A stretch of DNA of 64,000 nt from Acridotheres tristis. Lineage: Eukaryota > Chordata > Aves > Passeriformes > Sturnidae. The notes beneath the pieces were generated by a model. It had not been told where the DNA came from and searched no databases. It was given only the letters and a program-made list of their open reading frames with translations. The stretch spans positions 1,233,479-1,297,478 of the forward strand of contig CM072899.1 in NCBI GenBank assembly GCA_037013685.1. The letters are read 5' to 3'. Shown one piece after another: positions 35,801 through 45,254 of this stretch (position 1 is the stretch's first letter; every line of letters starts with the position of its first letter). Both the position numbers and the translations under genes were made by a program.

Positions 35801-38800
35801 TTATTGTATCTGTGCCTGGACACTATTGCAAGGAAAGCTGGTACATTTACTTGAACACTTTTGGTTGAGCAGTCACAAGCCTTTGCCTTGCAAAAATCTG
35901 CCAGCAGCTTTTAGAAAAGGTGGTTGAGTGTTGTTTTTGCCTGCCTTATAAAAAAAGGCTATTTTTGAAGCAAACAACAGAGCCACAACATTGCTCAACA
36001 CTGCAGTGCCTGCCCAGAGACTCCACATGACAAGAGGCAGCTCCAGGGCTGCCAAACTTCAGCTGGCCACAGGTCAGAGGGGGAAAAGGGAATTCTTTTG
36101 GGGGAAAAGGGACTTTTTTGGAGGAAAAGGGACTTTCTGAACAAAAGGATTTTGGCCAAGCCACGATGTGCAGCTCAGAGAAGTCCCATACCTGATAAAG
36201 GAGATAAGTGGACTCCACCAGCTCCGGCCTCAGGGGGTAGAAGGGAACATCTGGGGCCTGCAGCTGCCAGTTGTACCTCTCTGGGAGGGCTCCATAGCGT
36301 TTCCAAATGGCATAATAGAAGGCATGGAGACAAATGGCATCTTCCACATCTCCTATCAACACCTGGGCACGAGAGCAGCCAGAGACACACACACACACAT
36401 TTAGTGCTGCAAGCCAGCAAAGATGAAAAAACTCACACAAAATAAGCCCCCAAAAGTACGAATGCATTCATTCTCTGCAGTAAAAACTTCAGCAGAGCCT
36501 CACAGCACAGAATACAAATGCTGAGGTTAAAAGGAAGCTGAAAGTCTCTCAGATCTAGCAGAGAGCAGGCCAGACCTCCCCTCACTGCTGTGTAAATGCA
36601 GAGCTCAACTGAGCTCTTATCAGAGCAGCCAGATGCAAACCCTCAGGAGGGAGCTCAGCTCAGAACTCACACTCATTCCCAGCCCAGGATTAGTCTGGGC
36701 CTTTCTCCTTGGCCTTTACCAGAAGGGAAGTTTACCTGCAGCCCAGGGAAGAAGGCCTGCAGAGAGTCAATCCAGGTGTTCATCAGCTGGCCCGTGTACA
36801 TGTTGACATTGACATAGAGGGGAGGGTCACCTTCTCCTTCATTGCAGGCCTCCCGACTGCCAGGGAACAACAGCACATGGAAAAGCTCTGCCTGAGGACA
36901 GCACAGCACACTGCCAGCAGCAAAGGCAAGCAGCCACTGCTTTGCTGTGCTGGGCTCAGGGTGAAAGGAACCCAAATATCAGTCATGCTCTCAGAGAAGT
37001 CAATTCATAAAGGGATGTATCCTATCTTAGAGCTCTGCCAGCAGAATCTCTACCAAAAAGTCATGCTAGGCAAGATCAGGCTTTCAGAAGAACAAAGCAG
37101 CCAATTTAATGCATTTCTCTTTCAGTGCCAGACTTTTCTCAGCCTTAACATTTATAAATGGGACAGGAACCAGTTGGGCTTCTCTGCACCCAATCAGTAG
37201 CTGAGGAAAGAGCAGACTGCCATGGAAATGAGATTTTGTTTCTTACAGTAAAAAGGAGAACAGATTTTCTAGAGCACAAAGCACTATAAACAGGTAAGTT
37301 TCAGATCTTCAGAGGATTCACTGCTCAAGGAATTGATGCTGACATGAATCACATACCCTCTCCTCAGGTGGTTCTGAATGTTCTGATAAGCAGCATTGAA
37401 CATCTCCAGGTCTTCCTTTTCCCCAAAGAGGATGTAGGACTTCAGCAGGTACTCATAGAACGAATCTGAGCCTGCTCCCAGTCCACTCTGCTTTCCAACC
37501 CAGTGACCAGTCTGGATATTCACAACATTTCCTTTCAGAACAAATCAAAAGTTTAGCCTGAGGTTGCTGAGTATATCAGAGAAAAACAATCCAGTCAAGA
37601 CTTGGGAATATTACACGTTCAGAAATTCCCACGGAGGAAGGATCAAAGACTAACATCAGATGGAGTGTTACTGTGGTGGATTCATCTGAGGAACACCCAC
37701 ACACATGCAGTTATTTTAAGTACTTTTAGTCATCTGCCAATCTGAATTACATTAATGGAGACACAAATCAGGGCCTTCAGCTCCATTCCCCAGTCTTGTG
37801 AAAAATTCCATGTGAAAACCTGTGCCCTAAGGAGTCTTTCAGAGACTCCATTTTTCTTAGAAAACCCCAAAGTGCCATTAGTTCAACACAACCCCTGGGA
37901 ACACAAGGAGAACGTGACTGAACAGCTAGAGAGGGAGCAGAAGGACAAAGGTGAGGACACGTGGAGGAACTGAAGGCACAGCCCGAGGCAGGCTGACACA
38001 GCAGCACCCCCAGCCATTACCCAGCAGTCCAGTGTTATTGCTCCTGAGGCTCCACAGGGCTTTCACAGCTCTCCTGGCCACCCACTCGAAGGTGGAATCT
38101 CCAAGCAGCCTGCTGAGGATCCCGAACTCCACCAGCAAGGACCCAGCTCCTGCCGTGCACGTCTCGTTGTGGCTGTCTGGAGGAACCCCCTTCTTCAGGT
38201 TCACCTGTGGGCAGGTACAGCACTCAGCCAGCTGTGCTCACAGCTGCACCCTCACCTTCAGGAACAAGCCCTTTTTGGTAGCTTTTGCACAAAGTGGAGC
38301 GTGGAATGTGCACAGGGAGACAAAACCAGCACATTGCTGCTTGGAAAGCTTTCCTGCAGAATTCCTGACATTCTTCTTCCAGTTTTGCAGCATCATGCTT
38401 AAAGTGGGCAAGCCTCATTTTTCTCTTACACTTGCTAACCCTTGCAAACTTCATTTTTTCTTGCTTTCCACTAAACATTCAGGCTTTTCCATCTTTGCTG
38501 CCCCCCAGTTTGTGCTGTTCAAACCAAGAGCTTCCTCAGTGGATGCTCCTCCCCTTCCCCATGGAGGGCAGCCTGAAGGGAAGTTACATCACCCTCAGCT
38601 GCTCTACCAGGCCCTGAACAGAAGTGAAAATTCACATTTCTACAGCCTGGCAGGTCTGGAGGAAAAGCAGTGCTGCTGTCTCCAGAAATTAAGAGCAGCC
38701 AGGCAAGTGCTAATGATAATTTTGCAGTTTAGGACTGTTCCAGTAGTAGTGACATCTTTCTGCTTGCCAACTGCATCTGCTTAAAACAAGAGGCTGCAGC

Positions 38801-41800
38801 ATCCAAGAATCCCAGAGTATTGAGTACCCACTGAGCAGCCTACAGGAAAATTATAAACTCCTAGCCAAGTATGAGAAATATTTCAGAAGAGTTTTTCCTG
38901 ATATAATTGTTTTAGTAGCAATAGAGTCACTTTCCTCAGCTATTTGCCTTTACAGTATTCCTCATTAATGACAGTATTGTGTGACAAAGGGCAGGGAATG
39001 CTCCAGCCAAAGAGCACAGAAACAAATGACTCCTGACCCACAGGGAACAACAAACACAGTGAAAAATCAGGGAAAACATCTACTAAACAGAAGGAGCAAC
39101 TTGTATTAGCCATACAAAAACTTGCATGATTTTTGTATCACCAAAACTTAGTTTCCCTTGTGTTATTTTAGAATAACTTAGAGCAGGCTCAATACCCCAA
39201 GTGCACATAAAAGGGCACAAAATTCAAGTTGTAGGACAGGTGCTTTGAGCCTGTTTCCCCCAGGGCTGCTGTCCACTCACCCGAGGATAGGGAATGCCAG
39301 TTTTGGTGTTCTCAAAGGCTGGGAGCAGCCTCACTGCCAGGTCATGAGCCAAGTGCAGCAGCTCATTGTCATAATCCTTAATGGTCATGTCACCAAAGGG
39401 CTGCTTGGTGTCTGTAATGATGATGTGGGCAGACAGCAGGCTTCCCAAAACCCTGTGGGAAAAGGGAAATTCAGGTTTTCAGTCTGTTCTGAACCTCATT
39501 CTTCACCTAAACACCTTACTGGTGTCATGTCTGACAGAATGATTGCTCTGTGCTCCTTACAGGCACTACATAAAATGATCTGCTTTTCCCCCACCAGTAG
39601 TGAATGTAGAAGTCATGTTCTTGTTAGCCACAGTATCCCAAAACCTGGTTCTGCAAAATTTACCTAACCCAGGAGTTCTTGTAACAAGTCTGTTTAGGAA
39701 TGAAGATCCCCTTGACCCTGCAGATGGCAGGAAGGGTGTTCCATAAACTTAGTTCTCAGAAAAAAGAAAGCCTAGCCAAGTGAAGCAGGAATAAACACTG
39801 CTTGAGACACTCAGAAAATGAAACCCTTTAAAATCACACAGTATCGAAAATAATTTCCAAGACACAAGAGTCTTTTTCATCTAAAATGAAAGTGAAAGTG
39901 AGCAGAAGTCCACGAAACAAAAATAAACCAGGGAAAAGCTGTCCCGGGGTTTGTTTGCTGGGCCCACATCTGAGTCTCTGCTGCAAGAGTGACAACAAAA
40001 AAGCAGAGTCTGGAAGCACAGAGCCAACCTCACTGCTGTCTCACTGCTCCAGGCCACACGGGACTCATTCAAATTGTTTCCAATATGAAAGGATGGAATA
40101 TTTTCATAGAAGATTAAGAAACAGCTTACTTGAGGAACAATTTAGGAATAAAGGCTGCCAAAAACCTCTAAATCAATGATTTCACTTTGAATCACACTCA
40201 CCAAGTCTTTAACCTTTTTACTGCTTTAAAAACAGGAACTCAGCACCACATACCTGATTGTTGCCTCAAAAACTTGGACTGTTGAGTCTTTGTCAAATGA
40301 AACTGTGTCAATCACCAACTTCACTGCCTTCTGGAATTCTGAGGAGTTTCCCATTACCTTTTACAGAAAAACAAAGCTAGTTTGTACAATTGTTGCTTCA
40401 GAAGAGGGTTGGGGAAGAGAATGGCAAGTTCACATCTTAGGCCAGCAGTCAGATTTAGCACACTGAGTGTTCAAACTTCCTGAACTGTCAGTTCAAGAGT
40501 TAAGTTTAGCTTAAAACATAACACACCTCGCAGAACAATGAAGTTTGATTTAATGTTTATTTGACCAAAGACCAGTCCAACCTTTCAGGTTCCTGACCCA
40601 GCACTGCACATTTAGGAGTTCCCTTGTGCCTGCTTCCTACAGGTCTAACCTAGGAACTGATTCCCACTGCATCCAGAGAGAGATGTAAACTCAGCCTGAG
40701 CTGCAGGGGAGCAGGAATGTGGAAGGAAAACACAGGTTCCTGCTTGCCTGAGCTCATGAAAAGGCTGGGACATACCTAAATTTTTAACCAAAGCACCAGG
40801 TGCCAGCTGTCCCCATTGCCCAGGCCCAGTGGGGAAGCATCACACGTTTGATGTGAGCACTGAGGAGCAGAACAGGCTTCCCCCACACAGCAGCCTCTGA
40901 AACTCAAGAGACTTTAGCAACCAAAACCTTTACATCTGAGAAAAGTTAAGCCCTGCCCCGCTGGTGAAGGAGGACAGGAAGGCATTGTTATCAGCCACGT
41001 AGCACAGATCCCAAACTTCTCTCTCAATAAAAACATTTCCCTCACTTCTGCTTTCAGTTCTGCTCAGAGCTGCCCTGCTCAAGCAGCTCCTCATCACTGC
41101 TGCAGTCCCAGGGTAGAATGGGAAGGGTTTTATATCCCAAAGAGCCCAAACCACCTTCTGCACCAGAGGAGATCCACATCCCCCGTGGCTCCAGCACATC
41201 AGTGAGCCCTGACACTCCAGAAGGCACAAAACCTGCACAGATGAGAATAATGAAATCTACTGGGGCCTCTGAAAATGCCCAAGCAGGGACCTCTTCCCCA
41301 TGACCCCATACCCTGTGCTGCACAAAAATGAGCTGCTCCTCACATTATCTCCCAGTTTTATCAGGAATGCAGGTGAGAAGCAGCTTTACAGGGTTTCCCC
41401 TCCTTCCTTTCACCACTCTTCACACAGATCCGTGTGTCAGTCAGGCCCCCTCTGCCAAGTGAAACAACCAGAGCTCTTGCAGCTCTTGTGCACACAATGA
41501 ACCCTCCTCCTGATGGACCTCCCAGCAACCCACAGCAGTTCCAGTTCAAATCCACCCACCCTGAGCACCAGTGATGGCACATCCCAAAGAAATCTCCTCT
41601 GAAACTTGGGGAGGGGCTCCAAAACTTTCTCTGTCTCATCTGGAAACCTCTGCTGACATCTCCAACCACTCTCATTCTGTTACCCCCATGGGACACTGCT
41701 GGTTTGTGATCCAGCTGTTAGCTTGTGATCCAGCTGTTTGCAGCACCTGGGCAAGCCTTGGGGAGCACCCCCAGCCAGGGCAGTCCCTGGGGTGACCAGG

Positions 41801-43115
41801 GCAGGTCCCAGGGTGACCAGGGCAGTCCCTGGGGTGACCAGGGCAGGTCCCAGGGTGATCAGGGCAGTCCCTGGGGTGACCAGGGCAGGTCCCAGGGTGC
41901 CCAGGGCAGGTCCCAGGGTGACCAGGGCAGTCCCTGGGGTGGCCAGGGCAGTGTCCCCACACCAAGGACTCACCGCCAGCGTGTCCAGCGCATCGATCAG
42001 CGTCAGGGAGTAGTTCCCCAGCACATCATTGATGTTCAGGTTGGAGCTGGAAAAGCAGAATCACAGAATTGTAAAGGATGGAAGAGATCTGTGCAGATCA
42101 TCCAGTCCAAACCCCTGTCCAGGCACGGTCACCTGGAGCAGGTGACACAGGAACGTGTCCAGGTCGGTTTGGAAAGGCTCCAAAGGGGGAGGCTCCACCA
42201 CTCCTTGGGCAGCTGTTCCACAGCTCTGCCCCACTATGGAAAGAAATTCATTCCAGTACCTGAAGGGAGACTATAAGAAATATGGAGATGGACTGGAGTG
42301 ACAGGATAAAGGGGAAACGGCTTCAAACTTAAGGGGAATAGATTTACATTGGATATTAACAGGAAATTCTTCCCTGGGAGGGCGGGCAGCCCTGGCACAG
42401 CTGTGGCTGCCCCTGGATCCCTGGCAGTGCCCAAGCCAGGTTGGACATTGGGGTTTGGGACAGTGGGAGGTGTCCCTGCCATGGCAGGGGTGGCATTGGG
42501 TAGGATTCAAGGTCCTTCCAACCAAAACCATCCCAAGATTCATACAGAGGTGGAACTTGTACTTTAGCTTATGGCCATTACCAGCTGTCCCGTGGCTGGG
42601 CCCAGCCTGACCCGAATGAGACACAAACACGGACTGGTGCCAGCCCGGGCCCCCCAGCACACATCCACCCATCCATCCACCCACCCATCCATCCCTCCCT
42701 TCCCGCACCCGGCCCCGCTCCCCGGCCTCACTCACGGGTCTCGGCGGTCGGGCCCGCGGCCGCGGCAGTGCAGCGGGTCGAGCTCGTCGCGGGGGAAGGC
42801 GTGCTCCATGTAACTGTCGTAGCCGAACACGAACATGCCCCGGGCCGCGTCCCGCAGCCGCGCCCGCAGCTGTGGCGGGAAGGCGCCGCTGTAGCGCCGC
42901 TCGTACTCATCGCCGCCCGCCGCCGCGCCCCACAGCCGGGCCCCGCGGCCCGCAGCGCCCGCGGGCGGCCCGGGCAGAGCGGGCGGCCGCGGGCCGGGGC
43001 AGGGCAGGCGCGGGTGCAGGCAGAGCCCGCGGGCCAGCGCGGGCAGCAGCGCCAGCAGCGCCTGCAGCCCGAGCCGCAGCAGCAGCAGCCCCAGCACCAC
43101 CGACCGCCATCGCAT
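32798..43115 (-). CDS. EDEM1: EDEM1, ER degradation-enhancing alpha-mannosidase-like protein 1 (whole spliced CDS)
   Basis: Twelve exons on the minus strand join to 608 codons: 42736-43115, 41974-42046, 40254-40357, 39281-39452, 38021-38204, 37357-37531, 36736-36856, 36192-36362, 35492-35565, 34656-34752, 33760-33945 and 32798-32887. All introns are GT-AG and phases match throughout. The product resembles vertebrate EDEM1 over its whole length. It has an N-terminal hydrophobic signal-anchor (about residues 5-28) followed by a glycoside hydrolase family 47 domain from about residue 75 to 540. Visible GH47 motifs are FEATIR with Glu182, DSFYEYLLK with Asp327 and Glu331, RPELVEST with Glu450 and Glu453, and the calcium-site TTEGH with Thr536. 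N-glycosylation sequons include NYS, NSS, NNT, NET and NFS. The family helps trim mannose from misfolded glycoproteins and deliver them to ER-associated degradation. The protein is about 50 residues shorter than the human one, mostly in the proline/glycine-rich stretch after the anchor. Confidence 0.97.
33245..33335 (+). mobile_element. CR1 LINE 3' end fragment in EDEM1 intron 11
   Basis: GGAAGGTGTCCCTGCCC leads to CTGTGATTCTGTGATTC, the CR1 terminal octamer repeat. About 90 bp remain. Confidence 0.65.
33760..33945 (-). CDS. EDEM1: EDEM1 coding exon 11
   Basis: It encodes [20 protein letters not shown] then GHIVSVDE, followed by a divergent glycine-rich loop ([18 protein letters not shown]) ending FSSN. 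TTEGH carries the calcium-coordinating threonine of GH47. The length is 186 nt and the donor is GTAAGG. Confidence 0.95.
34656..34752 (-). CDS. EDEM1: EDEM1 coding exon 10
   Basis: It encodes [20 protein letters not shown] then [12 protein letters not shown]. The length is 97 nt, the acceptor is TTGCAG, the donor is GTACGT, and it ends in phase 0. Confidence 0.95.
35492..35565 (-). CDS. EDEM1: EDEM1 coding exon 9
   Basis: It encodes [20 protein letters not shown] then YTKA, plus two bases of the next Lys codon. The length is 74 nt. The donor reads AAA|GTCAGT, slightly off consensus, but the reading frame into exon 10 ([10 protein letters not shown]) fixes it. Confidence 0.93.
36192..36362 (-). 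CDS. EDEM1: EDEM1 coding exon 8
   Basis: It encodes [20 protein letters not shown] through [24 protein letters not shown] (Glu450, Glu453) is the conserved GH47 acidic motif. The length is 171 nt, the donor is GTATGG, and it ends in phase 0. Confidence 0.95.
36736..36856 (-). CDS. EDEM1: EDEM1 coding exon 7
   Basis: It encodes [20 protein letters not shown] through QAFFPGLQ. The length is 121 nt, the acceptor is CTGGCAG, the donor is GTAAAC, and it ends in phase 0. Confidence 0.95.
37357..37531 (-). CDS. EDEM1: EDEM1 coding exon 6
   Basis: It encodes [20 protein letters not shown] and then [20 protein letters not shown]. The DSFYEYLLK motif (Asp327, Glu331) is part of the GH47 active site. 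The length is 175 nt and the donor is GTATGT. Confidence 0.95.
38021..38204 (-). CDS. EDEM1: EDEM1 coding exon 5
   Basis: It encodes [20 protein letters not shown] through SNNTGLL, with two glycosylation sequons (NET and NNT). The length is 184 nt, the donor is GTAATG, and it ends one base into a Gly codon. Confidence 0.95.
39281..39452 (-). CDS. EDEM1: EDEM1 coding exon 4
   Basis: It encodes [20 protein letters not shown] through [11 protein letters not shown], within the GH47 domain. The length is 172 nt, the donor is GTGAGT, and it ends in phase 0. Confidence 0.95.
40254..40357 (-). CDS. EDEM1: EDEM1 coding exon 3
   Basis: It encodes [12 protein letters not shown] onward to VQVFEATIR. 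It carries the NSS sequon and the FEATIR motif whose Glu182 matches the GH47 catalytic glutamate. The length is 104 nt, the donor is GTATGT, and it ends two bases into the Arg codon. Confidence 0.95.
41772..41958. repeat. Minisatellite in EDEM1 intron 2, 20-21 bp unit, about 9 copies
   Basis: GGTGACCAGGGCAGTCCCTG alternates with GGTGACCAGGGCAGGTCCCA. The array starts about 15 nt from the exon 2 donor site. Confidence 0.95.
41974..42046 (-). CDS. EDEM1: EDEM1 coding exon 2
   Basis: This 73-nt exon encodes [20 protein letters not shown] and then DTLA, at the start of the GH47 domain, with an NYS glycosylation sequon. The acceptor is TTTTCCAG and the donor GTGAGT. It ends in phase 0. A minisatellite begins about 17 nt into the following intron. 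Confidence 0.95.
42060..42268 (-). mobile_element. CR1 LINE 3' fragment in EDEM1 intron 1, antisense copy
   Basis: TCACAGAATTGTAAAGGATG, then AGATCATCCAGTCCAAACCC and CTGTTCCACAGCTCTGCCCC, match the antisense CR1 3' end. It begins about 14 bp from the exon 2 acceptor. Confidence 0.8.
42270..42550 (+). mobile_element. CR1 LINE 3' end in EDEM1 intron 1, sense copy
   Basis: It runs from GACAGGATAAAGGGGAAACG through GGCTGCCCCTGGATCC to GGTCCTTCCAACCAAAACC, a CR1 3' end facing right. It directly abuts the antisense copy. Confidence 0.8.
42660..42703. repeat. (CCAT/CCAC)n microsatellite in EDEM1 intron 1
   Basis: Tetranucleotide CATC and CACC units lie about 35 bp from the exon 1 donor. Confidence 0.85.
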
Positions 43116-43480
43116 GGCCGCCCGCGCATAGCGCAGCGGCGCCGCCCGCGCCGCGCCGCGGCCCCTTTAAGAGCAGAAGGGAAACGGGAGTCGGGTGCGG
43201 CGCAAGGCCCGCCCACGCCGCGCTGCTATTGGTGGAGCCGGCGCGGAGGCGGGAGCGGCCGCCGGCCATTGGGAGCGCGGGGTGTCACTCAAGGGCAGCG
43301 CCCGGCGGCGTTAAAGGGGCGGGGCGGCGCGGGGCTGTCGTGGCACGGCTCGCGGCCGCGGCTCCGCCCAGGTGCAGGGGCGGGGCGGGGCCGGACAGCG
43401 GAGCGGCCTCCCCGGACAGGGCCGGGCCATGGGCCCCGACCGGTACCGGGCCCTGACCCGCCACTGGGGCCTGCCCCGCC
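42735..43480 (-). promoter_or_regulatory. EDEM1: EDEM1 CpG-island promoter
   Basis: A dense CpG island covers coding exon 1 and about 350 bp upstream. Two inverted CCAAT boxes (ATTGG on the plus strand at 43228-43232 and 43268-43272) lie about 115 and 155 bp upstream of the ATG. GC boxes occur at 43316-43324 and around 43375-43393. No TATA box is obvious. No canonical ER-stress element (CCAAT-N9-CCACG) is present, although the human gene is stress-induced. Confidence 0.75.
42736..43115 (-). CDS. EDEM1: EDEM1 coding exon 1
   Basis: It starts at the ATG encoding [17 protein letters not shown], a hydrophobic signal-anchor, and runs through [16 protein letters not shown] to GPDRRDP. The donor is GTGAG directly after CC, so the exon ends in phase 2 and the proline codon is completed by exon 2. 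The exon is very GC-rich and lies in the CpG island. The start matches the MxWR...LGLxLLRLGL opening of known EDEM1 proteins. Confidence 0.95.
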
Positions 43481-43562
43481 GTCACAACCACCCCCGGAGC
43501 GCTCCGGGCTGCGGAACAGTGGCTGCAGAACTGGGAAAGACCCGGGGGGTGCCGGTGACAGC

Positions 43563-43782
43563 GGCTGGACAGCAGCACGAATTCCTCCACGGAAAGGGAC
43601 AGCGGCAGGAATTCCTCCACGGAAAGGGACAGCAGCACGAATTCCTCCACGGAAAGGGACAGCGGCAGGAATTCCTCCACGGAAAGGGACAGCGGCAGGA
43701 ATTCCTCCACGGAAAGGGACAGCAGCACGAATTCCTCCATAGAAAGGGACAGCAGCACGAATTCCTCCATGGAAAGGGTGGT
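43563..43782. repeat. Minisatellite, 30-bp unit, about 7 copies, CR1-derived
   Basis: The unit is GAATTCCTCCACGGAAAGGG followed by ACAGCAGCAC or ACAGCGGCAG. The final copy runs straight into CR1 sequence with the matching phrase, so the array seems to be a local expansion of CR1. Confidence 0.93.
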
Positions 43783-43955
43783 TAAGAATTGGAACTGCCC
43801 AGGGAGGTTTGGAGTGCCCATCCCTGGAGGTGTCCAAGGAATTCCTGGATGTTGCACTCAGAGCTCTGGGCTGGGGCCAGGGTAAGGATCGGGCACAGCT
43901 GGGACTCTGATCCTGGGTTTTTCCAGCCTCGATGATGCTGGGATTGTGTGACCCG
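43780..43955 (+). mobile_element. CR1 LINE 3' end upstream of EDEM1
   Basis: AACTGCCCAGGGAGGTTTGG, CATCCCTGGAGGTGTCCAAG and TTTTCCAGCCTCGATGATGC follow CR1 3' end order on the plus strand. The adjoining 30-bp minisatellite continues this element to the left. Confidence 0.75.
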
Positions 43956-45250
43956 CGTGACCCGCGGCTCCTGGAGCCCCGGGACACGGCAGGGAACGAG
44001 CCCCGGCCGGGGCAGGAGCCACATTCCCCGGGAATTGCAGTGGGAGGAAGCCAGGCCACGCTCCTGGAGGAGCATCGTGGAGGAGATGGACACAGGGATT
44101 TGCAGCCCACAGTGCCAGAAGTGACTGGATAACAAGGATAACAAGGACCAGAGCACCAGGTGTGACCGCAGCCCTGGTGGCCCCGTGGGACAGGCTCGGG
44201 GACAGCTGCGGGTCCCGAGAGCTGCAGAAATAGAAGAGCTGACAAATGCCAGGTGTGGATATGAGAGTGAGCGCACTCGGCAGTTCTGGTAAAACCAAAC
44301 CAAAAGAACAGAAAGAAACCACAGCTGGGGGAGGTAAAGACGAAAGCCAGCTCCAAGCTACTCCAGCAACCTCAACAGCATCTGAGTGTCTGGCTGTGAA
44401 CAGGTCACTTGTCACTGAACTGAGCTGCCCTTTCACCAAAGTGCCTCATCTGTTACCAGGAAATGGGACAGAATATGAAAAATGCAGGAAAAAAAAAATA
44501 AAGGGCTTATTATGCACAGACAGACAACCAGACAATAATGATCTGTCTTCAGCCTGTAGTTTTAGAGTAGTTCAGAAATCAGATCTTTGTTTTCCAATTA
44601 CTGTAACAGAAACAGTAGAATGAGTAAATCCAAACCAAATATCACGACTCAGTGGTCCAGCCAGACTTCTGGATGCTGACTTTAGAGAAAATCCTCTAGC
44701 CTGAACAATCAGTTCTCTTCCTCAGTCTACAGAATTCACGGATCCTCTAAATGTTATTCAAACCAAGAAGGGAATTCATTATTGATTCTAAAAAGAAGAA
44801 AATTCCTTCTTGTTGCAAAGACTGCAATGTCCACACCCCAAGTGAAACAATTACAGAAAAGCACCTTAATAGTGTACTTACCCTTGAGACTCTTGTGAGA
44901 ATCAAGTTTAGCTTTAAATTTCACACCCCACCACATTTTCTTCCTCTATTGACGTATTTGCTCTGTTTGATGCATAATATGGTTCAGGAACTTCAACCCA
45001 ATGGGTCTTTTCAGAAAAAAAACACAAATAAGACCAACCAATGCTTCCAGTACCAGAACAAAAATAATCAGAAATGGCAATTTCATAGCCTGGCCTCTCA
45101 AAGTTGCCTGCACTGAGCACAAGGTGTACAGTCACTCTCCAGATTAAGTAATGTAGTTAAAGATACTCAAATGTTTCCCACAATTAGGTAATGAGAGTTC
45201 TTAGATATTTCTAACAATAATAAAAGCAGCTGTCCTACTACAGATGAATA
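43956..45250. other. Intergenic between EDEM1 promoter and ARL8B 3' region
   Basis: Sequence is GC-rich near EDEM1 and becomes AT-rich beyond 44.3 kb. Short open frames show no recognisable domain. Confidence 0.6.
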
Positions 45251-45254
45251 TGCA

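Noticed and set aside
43213..43232. Possible ER-stress response element near the EDEM1 inverted CCAAT box
   Set aside because: CCACG lies 10 bp before ATTGG in the wrong relative orientation for CCAAT-N9-CCACG, and ERSE-II spacing also fails.
42768..43742. Plus-strand open frame of 324 codons across the EDEM1 CpG island
   Set aside because: It is antisense to EDEM1 exon 1, Arg/Pro/Ala-rich from GC bias, and its end is the 30-bp minisatellite. No family motif is seen.
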